In this document: piece by piece, positions 1 through 6,039 of the stretch
Layout: the number at the start of each line of letters is the position of its first letter
Position numbering within the stretch: position 1 is the first letter of the stretch
Assembly (NCBI GenBank): GCA_023425485.1
Contig: JAFACO010000093.1
Coordinates: forward strand, 1 to 12,190
DNA from: Bacillota bacterium
GTDB lineage: Bacteria; Bacillota; Clostridia; Lachnospirales; Lachnospiraceae
DNA length: 12,190 nucleotides
Direction: 5' to 3'
Program-made: the position numbers and the translations under genes
Notes under the pieces: model-generated
Databases searched by the model: none
What the model saw: only the letters and a program-made list of their open reading frames with translations
What the model was told of the DNA's origin: nothing

Positions 1-72
1 CCCTACTTCCATCCAACCGGCTACTTGATATTTTGACCAATAGCCACAGCCAATTACTGCAAATTTCTTCAT
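1..72 (-). CDS. Gfo/Idh/MocA-family oxidoreductase, N-terminal fragment (candidate D-apiose dehydrogenase)
   Basis: Only the first 24 codons are inside the window; the gene runs off the low-coordinate edge. The ATG at 72-70 follows a GGGTGA-type ribosome binding site and lies 21 nt after the stop of the upstream dehydrogenase gene, so it is the next gene of the same operon. The visible peptide begins MKKFAVIGCGYWSKYQVAGW, a classic Rossmann beta-alpha start with the G-x-G-x-W signature and the following Gln used by Gfo/Idh/MocA NAD(P)-dependent sugar dehydrogenases. Known family members oxidise or epimerise sugars, and the D-apiose dehydrogenase ApsD, which makes apionolactone, belongs to this superfamily. 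That specific role is inferred from the neighbouring ApnO- and OiaC-like genes. The short fragment could equally be a myo-inositol- or glucose-dehydrogenase-like enzyme. The family call is good; the substrate is uncertain. Confidence 0.75.
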   Translation of the reverse strand, partial: MKKFAVIGCGYWSKYQVAGWMEVG

Positions 73-93
73 AGGTCACCCTTCGCTTTCCTA

Positions 94-942
94 CTACTTT
101 TGTGGATGAAGCATTTTGTTAACAGTTTCTTTCACAACCTCGGGTTCAAATACTTCCTTCCAGGTTTCTTTAAATACTTTTTCATATCCGACACTGATGG
201 CAATTTTTGCACCATCTGAGAAAGGTGAGCCAATTGCTCCAAATGCAATTGCTAAAGGAATTTGCGTATGTCCAAGTAAAAATGCTCTGGCTGCTGCTTC
301 TGGAACACCTCTTCGAACGACCTCATCCAAAGATTCTTTCATTAAAGTTGCTGCAGCTGCAATTACAACTTCTGCAGCCGCTGGCTCTAATAATGCCATC
401 TGCTCCACTGTAATTCTGTGGCACTTCTTTACTGGTTGGAACATTTCTATACAAATTTTTTCTGCAAGATCAAATAGTTCGTCCTTCCCTTGTACTTTTG
501 CAATAACAATATCTTGCTCCGCTGCAATTCCTCCAAAGAAATCCTTCTTTGCAGCTTCCGTCTTTTGCTCATAGAATAACTCTGGATGACAGGGGTGAGT
601 TACCACAAAGGTACAATCCTCCCGCATCGCTAATTCCCCTGCATAGGCGGCAGCCGGATCAAGCAGTATTACCGTTGTATCAGATGAAAGCATTGGTACA
701 ACAAAGCCAGATATCTCATTAATTTTTGCATCGGGAACGGCTAATATTACAACATCACTTTTTATAATAGCTTCCTCTACAGAGGTTACCTTCAAGCCTC
801 TATCTGTTAATCTTTCAATTCCTGCCTCACCATTTTCACAAAAGAAAAGATTATACTCAAAGTCCACAAGGTTATCAGAAATTCGACAACCCATCTTTCC
901 ACCAGCTCCAACAACTGCTATCGTTGTTTTCTTTCCATTCAT
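94..942 (-). CDS. apnO: ApnO-like NAD-dependent dehydrogenase (D-apionate oxidoisomerase candidate)
   Basis: The 282-residue product has an N-terminal Rossmann fold with G-A-G-G-K-M-G at residues 12-18. A helical C-terminal half follows, of the kind annotated as a phosphogluconate-dehydrogenase C-terminal domain. Two segments that I recall as conserved in this family are visible: THPCHP at 115-120 and VEQMALLEP at 179-187. ApnO oxidises and rearranges D-apionate to 3-oxo-isoapionate with NAD+ in the cytoplasm. The frame is open to an ATG at 975, but that start has no Shine-Dalgarno. The ATG at 942 has GGAG 8 nt upstream and leads directly into the first beta strand, so it is preferred. The gene sits between an OiaC-like gene (upstream, 82 nt) and a Gfo/Idh/MocA gene (downstream, 21 nt), which matches an apionate pathway. 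The alternative is a generic 3-hydroxyacid or 6-phosphogluconate-like dehydrogenase. The family is confident; the exact substrate is moderate. Confidence 0.72.
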   Translation of the reverse strand: MNGKKTTIAVVGAGGKMGCRISDNLVDFEYNLFFCENGEAGIERLTDRGLKVTSVEEAIIKSDVVILAVPDAKINEISGFVVPMLSSDTTVILLDPAAAYAGELAMREDCTFVVTHPCHPELFYEQKTEAAKKDFFGGIAAEQDIVIAKVQGKDELFDLAEKICIEMFQPVKKCHRITVEQMALLEPAAAEVVIAAAATLMKESLDEVVRRGVPEAAARAFLLGHTQIPLAIAFGAIGSPFSDGAKIAISVGYEKVFKETWKEVFEPEVVKETVNKMLHPQK

Positions 943-950
943 AATCACAT

Positions 951-954
951 CTCC
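951..954 (-). promoter_or_regulatory. Ribosome binding site that sets the ApnO-like start
   Basis: GGAG on the minus strand lies 8 nt before the ATG at 942. The longer in-frame ATG at 975 has no purine-rich site ahead of it, so translation most likely begins at 942 and the product lacks the 11 extra residues. Confidence 0.6.
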
Positions 955-959
955 ATTTC

Positions 960-978
960 TGTATGAGTTTTTCATACA
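960..978 (-). other. Small hairpin in the leader of the ApnO-like gene
   Basis: Arms TGTATGA and TCATACA (7 bp, perfect) enclose a 5-nt A-rich loop, just upstream of the Shine-Dalgarno at 951-954. It is not followed by a T-run, so it is not an intrinsic terminator. It could affect mRNA stability or start-site access, or be chance in AT-rich DNA. Overlap with the unused upstream ATG at 975 is a further reason to doubt that start. Confidence 0.35.
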
Positions 979-1024
979 ATTGATTTATGTTCATTGTGCC
1001 CCACTGCTTGATATACGGCATAAT

Positions 1025-1861
1025 TTATGTATTTTTTATATCCAATGTTTCATTCATCCACATTTTTAAATAGCCAATACTTTCTTTTGCCCACCGGTTC
1101 TCCTGTTTAATTGTTTGTTCCACCGAAGTTGTAAATGGGGTCCATAGCTCCAAAATCACACTACATTCTTTTCCACTTTCTATCAGTTGTTGTTTTAGAT
1201 TTGCGCAGTCAAGCATCCCCTGCCCAGCCGGCCTGCCTATAATCTCAAATCCCAACATACTGTCAATCCGTTTTATGATAAAATCCTTGTAATGCAGGTT
1301 TACTACAAATGGCGCCAGTTCTTGAATTACCTGTTCCGGGGCTTCCAGCGCACCAAAGGAATTCACCGTATCGAGACAAATGCCAACATATGTGGTGTTT
1401 AATTGCTTTACCAGGTATGCCAAGTCTTTTACCCTGTGTCTCTCATGATTTTCTATTGCCAAGGTTATGTTGAAAGCCTCTAATTCCGGAACAATCTGTT
1501 GCAGCAGGGATAGCGCTTCATCCACTTCAAGAACTCCATTTTCTTTATGTAGGATTACTCTCAATATATTTGAATTTAAGAACTTTGCAATCTTAAGATA
1601 TCCCCTTAGGTGGTCTGACTCTATTCCTCTGGTTCCTACTTCAAGATTAATTCCTGCCTGCTCTGCTGCCACCTTTATTTCCAGAAGCTCCCTTGGAGTT
1701 AATAAATGCAGAGGCAGATTGTCGCAGATTTGCACAACCTGGACATTTAATTCTACTGCCTTTTGTATTAAATCCAGCGCTGTTAGTTTCCTTTCCGGCG
1801 AGGGGTAACCAGGAATACCAATTGCCCAGGTATACGTATAAGAACCAATTCCTAATCTCAT
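1025..1861 (-). CDS. oiaC: Sugar isomerase/epimerase TIM-barrel protein, OiaC-like (3-oxo-isoapionate decarboxylase candidate)
   Basis: This 278-residue protein is a full-length xylose-isomerase-like TIM barrel (AP_endonuc_2 family), the usual size for that group. The expected metal ligands are visible in order: E137 in IENHE, D164 in CLDTVN, H190 in NLHYKD and E238 in ILELW. It begins MRLGIGSYTYTWAIG, which resembles the OiaC group as I remember it. OiaC decarboxylates 3-oxo-isoapionate to L-erythrulose plus CO2. It lies directly upstream of the ApnO-like gene, whose product would be its substrate, so the two calls support each other. The ATG at 1861 is the first in frame; an AAGG-type site lies rather far upstream, so initiation may be weak or coupled. 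The alternative is a hydroxypyruvate isomerase or another keto-sugar epimerase. The fold and metal site are seen; the specific reaction is inferred from family memory and context. Confidence 0.68.
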   Translation of the reverse strand: MRLGIGSYTYTWAIGIPGYPSPERKLTALDLIQKAVELNVQVVQICDNLPLHLLTPRELLEIKVAAEQAGINLEVGTRGIESDHLRGYLKIAKFLNSNILRVILHKENGVLEVDEALSLLQQIVPELEAFNITLAIENHERHRVKDLAYLVKQLNTTYVGICLDTVNSFGALEAPEQVIQELAPFVVNLHYKDFIIKRIDSMLGFEIIGRPAGQGMLDCANLKQQLIESGKECSVILELWTPFTTSVEQTIKQENRWAKESIGYLKMWMNETLDIKNT

Positions 1862-1918
1862 ATTAATTACATACCTTTCTAAATACCTAGAATCTTAATC
1901 CTACAGTTTGTGTAAGGA

Positions 1919-2677
1919 TCAATCATTAAACGTTGGCTTTAGGTTAAATACTTCCATTGCTGTACCCGATAAAACTCTTTCCAGTTTCACTTCATCCTCA
2001 AGCAAAGTCCTGTATTTAGTTAATTCTACTGGAACATTGATGGCGTGATCGGAGGAAAACATAACTCTAGTGACACCAATGGTATTCATTAATTTTCTAA
2101 GATTAAGAATACTCAACCAACTTGGCTCAACATATACATTTTCATATTTTTCAGCAAGATATAATGCTTGTTGAAAAAATGCATCTGAACCACCATGTGC
2201 CAGTATGACCTTAACATCTCGAAAGGCATCCAGTGCCTTAATTAAACTTACCGGATCTGAAAATGGCGCACCTGCTCCAGTGTGTACCATAACCGGAACC
2301 TTTAACCCTCTTGCCACTTCAAATACATGTAATCCATCTTTGGAAGAAGGGTGAACTGCATGTGCGATTGGAGTAATCTTGATTGCTACAAAGCCTAATT
2401 CTTCCACGCAGCGTCTGGCTTCCTTCTCGTAGTCCTCTGGAGTGAAGTGCGGATTAATAGAAGCCATTCCCCATATTTGAACGCTATTATTCTTACTAAA
2501 CTCATAGATTCGGTTATGAATATCCCTGGTATCTTGTAGGTAAGGGCGATTGATGAAGGGTTGAACGATTGCACCCTCTACTTTATATTTCTTATAGTAA
2601 TAAAGCAGGCTTTCTTCCTTTGCTTCTTCATCAAACACAAAGTCATACCCCAAATGAGCATGTGAATCTATAATCAC
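1919..2677 (-). CDS. Amidohydrolase_2-family metallohydrolase (candidate apionolactonase)
   Basis: The product has 252 residues, is complete, and is an Amidohydro_2 (PF04909-type) TIM-barrel hydrolase. The metal and catalytic residues are all present: HAH at 6-8, K100 in VAIKI, H132 in VHTG, H161 in AHGG and D210 in SSDH. Relatives include sugar lactonases and acid decarboxylases. Position between an apiosidase-like gene and OiaC/ApnO-like genes suggests it opens D-apionolactone to D-apionate, the one hydrolytic step that the oxidative apiose route requires. That role is inference. Translation starts at a GTG (2677) 7 nt after a perfect GGAGG, which itself lies just past the TAA of the upstream hydrolase gene. 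The 15-nt gap suggests tight co-translation. The product has no signal peptide and is cytoplasmic. A TIM-barrel decarboxylase or another lactonase substrate is the main alternative. Confidence 0.75.
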   Translation of the reverse strand: MIIDSHAHLGYDFVFDEEAKEESLLYYYKKYKVEGAIVQPFINRPYLQDTRDIHNRIYEFSKNNSVQIWGMASINPHFTPEDYEKEARRCVEELGFVAIKITPIAHAVHPSSKDGLHVFEVARGLKVPVMVHTGAGAPFSDPVSLIKALDAFRDVKVILAHGGSDAFFQQALYLAEKYENVYVEPSWLSILNLRKLMNTIGVTRVMFSSDHAINVPVELTKYRTLLEDEVKLERVLSGTAMEVFNLKPTFND

Positions 2678-2684
2678 TTCAAAC

Positions 2685-2689
2685 CCTCC
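2685..2689 (-). promoter_or_regulatory. Strong ribosome binding site for a GTG-started amidohydrolase
   Basis: A minus-strand GGAGG (within AAGGAGGG) lies 7 nt before a GTG codon at 2677. No ATG is near, and the first residues MIIDSHAH match the conserved start of the family. The site falls between the stop of the previous gene (2693-2695) and the GTG, so ribosomes leaving the apiosidase-like gene are well placed to restart. Confidence 0.75.
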
Positions 2690-2692
2690 TTT

Positions 2693-4327
2693 TTATAATT
2701 CTTCCATTGTTTGTGACAGTTTAATTACTAGTACCCAGTCTTTTCTTTTATCAGCCTCAGGTGTTGCAAAGTGGTGGCTTGAACAGCATTCCAGTTCTGA
2801 CTTTGCTCCATTGCAGGGATTATACCAATAGTAGAGATACTTACTTAAAGGCTCCTGCAGATTAAGTTCACATTCTCCATGAACCGGATAATAGATTGCA
2901 ATTACAGAATTATCTCTGTTGCTAAGGCAAACTGGCTGGGTCTCTCCTTTTTCGCCGCTTACTTTCGCTAGGATACTTTTATTTGGCTGCATCTCATAAA
3001 ACTTAATATCCACGGTCATAAACCGAGCATAATGGATTAGATAGTCTGCACCTCTGGAATCCGTTGCAATATTCATATGTGGTCCCCAAGTATTATTAAA
3101 GCCATGTACCACCGGATAACCAGCAAAACCAGCCCTCCATTGACCTCGTCTGGTATGGTGATGGTTCAATAATTCATGTGCATCCACTGTACTTTGTCCA
3201 TCTGTCATCTCATAACCAAATTCACTTACCATTACTGCTCTGTCTGAAATTGGTACTAACTGTTGTACCTGTTCTTCTAAATTAGAGCAAAGTTCCAAAT
3301 CAGCACCTGGCTTATATAGTTCTTTTACCCAGGCAGTCTGAACAAGATAAACCTCCAGATCCTGCACATTACTCATTCTTTCTGTTAAAGGCGTCATTTC
3401 CTCACCCCAGTTATGTACGCCAATTGGATGCTCATAGGGGTCATTCTTCCTTATAAACTTTGTCATACGTTTCATAAAGCGGTCTGCCTCTGATTGATAC
3501 TTGGCGGTACCATCGGGATAGAATTCATATTCATTTGCAGGACACCAGATATATACACAGGGGAAGGCACTATATCTGGCTATGATGTATTGAAACCAGA
3601 GTTCCTCATACTCTGGAATAAACCGTGCACGGTCATTAAATGGGAATTCCAGCATCCATGCCTCAAATATAACTTCTAAACCGAATCCCAATTCTGATAC
3701 TATCTGCATCACCTCATCCACTGCTTTAAAATAATCAAGGTTAAAGCTCTTGAAATCCGGCCACTGTGCGGTTCCTCCCCAAGGCCAGCAATCCTTATTT
3801 ATCCAGCTGCTATAGACAGGGGAATGAAAAGAACTATTTTGCATGCGCACACGCAGATAATTAACTCCCTGCTGCTTGCGTTTTTGCAGTATCGACTTAA
3901 CATCAACTCCACAATAGTAAGCTCCAAATAAATTGTACATGGTGTCGCCTAACAGGAAAAAGGGTTCTCCGTTCTCAAAGCAGAAGTTCCATTCTTTTAT
4001 GGTATTTACTCGAAGACTGCCTTGGGAAAAGAGTTCCTCCTCTGTAATTTCAAGTTCAATTTCTTCCTGAAAGCCCTTCAACTTGGAACTTGATGCTATC
4101 TTACAGATCCAGGAGCCAGCCACAATTGGCCTCCATCTAATTACCCAGGCGTTATCTCCATTTTTATCACTTCCATTATAAAAACCCATAACCGTTTGAC
4201 TAATCTTCTTTTCTTTATGATAAAAAACTGCCTTTATCTCAATATCCCAAAACGGGTTTTCAATTTTCACATTATTTGTAAGGTGTATTTCTATTACACT
4301 GTTCTGTAACCTATTTACTGAAACCAT
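2693..4327 (-). CDS. DUF5060 plus apiosidase-like (DUF4038/GH140-type) glycoside hydrolase, cytoplasmic
   Basis: The 544-residue protein has three parts. Residues 1-105 form a beta-sandwich of DUF5060 type. A TIM barrel runs from about 110 to 440 and opens with the apiosidase-like signature EPFFLLGDTMYNLFG (121-135), as in DUF4038/GH140 proteins. A C-terminal beta domain fills 445-544. Clan GH-A style catalytic glutamates are plausible at E266 (WCPANEYEF) and E369 (VMVSEFGYE). GH140 enzymes cleave apiose linkages of rhamnogalacturonan II. Here an ApnO/OiaC-like set follows immediately, so release of D-apiose from an imported oligosaccharide is the natural role. No signal peptide is present, unlike secreted GH140 enzymes. 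The frame is open to an ATG at 4339, but the ATG at 4327 has GGAG 6 nt upstream and is preferred. The domain architecture is confident; apiose specificity is moderate, because related DUF5060/DUF4038 proteins may act on other sugars. Confidence 0.78.
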   Translation of the reverse strand: MVSVNRLQNSVIEIHLTNNVKIENPFWDIEIKAVFYHKEKKISQTVMGFYNGSDKNGDNAWVIRWRPIVAGSWICKIASSSKLKGFQEEIELEITEEELFSQGSLRVNTIKEWNFCFENGEPFFLLGDTMYNLFGAYYCGVDVKSILQKRKQQGVNYLRVRMQNSSFHSPVYSSWINKDCWPWGGTAQWPDFKSFNLDYFKAVDEVMQIVSELGFGLEVIFEAWMLEFPFNDRARFIPEYEELWFQYIIARYSAFPCVYIWCPANEYEFYPDGTAKYQSEADRFMKRMTKFIRKNDPYEHPIGVHNWGEEMTPLTERMSNVQDLEVYLVQTAWVKELYKPGADLELCSNLEEQVQQLVPISDRAVMVSEFGYEMTDGQSTVDAHELLNHHHTRRGQWRAGFAGYPVVHGFNNTWGPHMNIATDSRGADYLIHYARFMTVDIKFYEMQPNKSILAKVSGEKGETQPVCLSNRDNSVIAIYYPVHGECELNLQEPLSKYLYYWYNPCNGAKSELECCSSHHFATPEADKRKDWVLVIKLSQTMEEL

Positions 4328-4333
4328 TTCTAA

Positions 4334-4337
4334 CTCC
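4334..4337 (-). promoter_or_regulatory. Ribosome binding site that sets the apiosidase-like start
   Basis: GGAG lies 6 nt before the ATG at 4327. The alternative ATG at 4339 overlaps this purine run and has only AGGGGA immediately adjacent to it, with no spacer. The site therefore argues for the shorter 544-residue product. Confidence 0.6.
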
Positions 4338-4424
4338 ATTCCCCTACGTATTAGTGGTCATCTATCGTTTTATCCTCTACTATATACTTTGGTTACTCTC
4401 AAATTATCAGTTGATATCTTATTA

Positions 4425-5939
4425 TTAATTTATCTCCAGTCTTTGCGCACTAATGTTATCAAAGCTTCCCTCTGCTCTATCAATCAGAAGTCCAAATCTT
4501 CCTTCCAAGGAAAAGTACCATACAAATTGGAGCATTAGAACACTATCCACATATACTTCAATAAATTTATCGTTTCCAATCACCTGTATATGATAGGACC
4601 TTCCATACTCCAGTTTTAATTTACGCATATCGACAATCTGAAAGCGGGGTACTGTACAAAACATTAGTAACTGCCGTTCATAATCCAACAATGCCACACC
4701 ACCAGATTTATTCTCACCCTGTCTGATTAGTAATCCTGCTGCGACACCTTTCGTCACCATAACGTTAGCAGAATATAAGAAATTATCTGCCTTTACATCA
4801 AAGGTATACCTAGCCCAGGTGGTTCGAACCTTGCCATAGAGAAATCCGTCCTCATTTAACCAGGTTCCCGGAGTTTCATGGCAATTATAAAACTTCATTT
4901 GATTTGGTATTTCCTCTGATTTAATTAAATCATCCCTAAGCTTTTCACTAAGCAAGTCTGCTGCTATACAAGCAGAAAGTTTTCCATCTATCACCTTGAT
5001 TTCCTTAGGCAGAGCCAATGCGCCAAAGGTGTGTTTTGTATCATTTTCCTGCACACGTTCTGCCATCGTATATAGAACATATTTCTTTCCTTTAAAATCC
5101 ACAGTACGACAGCTTAAACCATTAAATCCCATGGACGCAATTAAAATATTGTCTTCTGGTTCTATGTAGGGACCTTCCAACTTATCCGCCACTGCATATA
5201 CGGTACCACTGGTTAAAAACATATCTCCTAATATTTCTCTCTTTCCATAGGAAGTGTCCTCTAACCAGGTCAAATACCACTTGCCCTCAAATTCAAATAA
5301 GTCCGGCATCTCAACGATGGAGTATTGATTTTCTTTCGAATGTATTATTGGTGGTGTTTGCTCCCAATGAATGAGGTCCTCAGAATAAGCACCTGCAAAC
5401 ACGGCACCTTCTGGTAACTCTTCCGTAGGTATTCTGGTAGCAAATACCCCGAAATAGCCGGGACGTAAATCATGCTTCACCACCATTAAATCACGACAAT
5501 CCATTATGTTATTAATCGAAGTATTCTGGAGGGTGTTATACCAACGAGGATCTGGTGAAAGTATCGGATTACCACTATACTTTTCCCAGTGGTTCATATC
5601 TTCGCTGGTTGCCAGACCAATGTATTGATGCTTTCCATCACTGGCAGAGGATCTTATGGTATAGAACATATAATACTTACCTTCATGTTCAAGGGTTGAC
5701 CCAGTCCAATTGGTCAAATCACCTGTTTCACCCGCAGGTTCCGGTGTTATTGCCGAAGGCAGCTCTTTCCAGTCAAGTAAGTTATAGGATACTGCATGCC
5801 CCAGACTATCTGCCTCAAATCGTGAACGCTCACTGCCTGGTCTTAAATCTTGAAGATAAAAGGCATGAACCTCCTCCGTATCCTTCTTTTTGCAGTACCA
5901 GGTATCCCACTGATACATTCCCTTTCCATGAAAATTCAT
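4425..5939 (-). CDS. GH32/GH43-like five-bladed beta-propeller hydrolase with C-terminal beta-sandwich
   Basis: This 504-residue protein has repeated propeller-blade motifs in residues 1-320 (HWEKY, HWEQT, GKYYMFYT, GKWYLTWLED, GKKYVLYTM). A beta-sandwich follows at about 350-504, the layout of GH32 enzymes. Candidate catalytic residues by analogy are D12 in YQWDTWY, D150 in DCRDLM (the RD motif) and E210 in VEMPDL (like the EC-P motif). The classical WMNDPNG is not present, so this is a divergent member. GH32/43/68 enzymes mostly act on furanosides, and apiose is a furanose in plant glycans, which makes an apio- or arabinofuranosidase role attractive but unproven. There is no signal peptide. 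The frame is open to 5981, but GGAGG 6 nt before the ATG at 5939 fixes the start. The gene lies between a sugar-binding lipoprotein and the apiosidase-like gene. The family call is good; the substrate is unknown. Confidence 0.7.
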   Translation of the reverse strand: MNFHGKGMYQWDTWYCKKKDTEEVHAFYLQDLRPGSERSRFEADSLGHAVSYNLLDWKELPSAITPEPAGETGDLTNWTGSTLEHEGKYYMFYTIRSSASDGKHQYIGLATSEDMNHWEKYSGNPILSPDPRWYNTLQNTSINNIMDCRDLMVVKHDLRPGYFGVFATRIPTEELPEGAVFAGAYSEDLIHWEQTPPIIHSKENQYSIVEMPDLFEFEGKWYLTWLEDTSYGKREILGDMFLTSGTVYAVADKLEGPYIEPEDNILIASMGFNGLSCRTVDFKGKKYVLYTMAERVQENDTKHTFGALALPKEIKVIDGKLSACIAADLLSEKLRDDLIKSEEIPNQMKFYNCHETPGTWLNEDGFLYGKVRTTWARYTFDVKADNFLYSANVMVTKGVAAGLLIRQGENKSGGVALLDYERQLLMFCTVPRFQIVDMRKLKLEYGRSYHIQVIGNDKFIEVYVDSVLMLQFVWYFSLEGRFGLLIDRAEGSFDNISAQRLEIN

Positions 5940-5945
5940 GATGTA

Positions 5946-5950
5946 CCTCC
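5946..5950 (-). promoter_or_regulatory. Ribosome binding site that sets the beta-propeller hydrolase start
   Basis: GGAGG on the minus strand lies 6 nt before the ATG at 5939. The in-frame ATG at 5981 falls inside the hairpin loop and has no such site, so its 14-residue extension is rejected. Confidence 0.8.
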
Positions 5951-5969
5951 ATATTTCCATCTTTTTAAT

Positions 5970-5996
5970 AAGGGAACCCAATGTATGAGTTCCCTT
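5970..5996 (-). terminator. Intercistronic hairpin after the solute-binding protein gene
   Basis: Arms AAGGGAAC and GTTCCCTT form a perfect 8-bp stem with an 11-nt loop, 43 nt after the solute-binding protein stop. On the transcribed strand the hairpin is followed by TTATTAAAAAG, not a run of T, so it is at best a leaky terminator. Hairpins placed just after binding-protein genes commonly protect that upstream message and give the binding protein a higher dose than its downstream partners. That role is inferred here. Confidence 0.55.
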
Positions 5997-6039
5997 TCGA
6001 TAATTCCTTGTATTGATTTTTTTACTAGTAAGCCTATTT

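Noticed and set aside
116..574. A 152-codon plus-strand open frame, plus several others opposite the minus-strand genes (for example 1467-1808, 5555-5941, 8279-8599).
   Set aside because: They lie wholly antisense to well-supported genes, have low-complexity translations without domain motifs, and lack ribosome binding context. They are shadows of the real coding strand.
1862..1918. Imperfect hairpin (CCTTACA/TGTAGG with one bulge) between the amidohydrolase and OiaC-like genes.
   Set aside because: The stem is bulged and short with no T-run. It is too weak to call as a terminator or riboswitch.
4340..4424. Possible promoter or terminator in the gap between the propeller hydrolase and apiosidase-like genes.
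   Set aside because: No paired -35/-10 or stable hairpin was found by eye. It appears to be plain intra-operon spacer.
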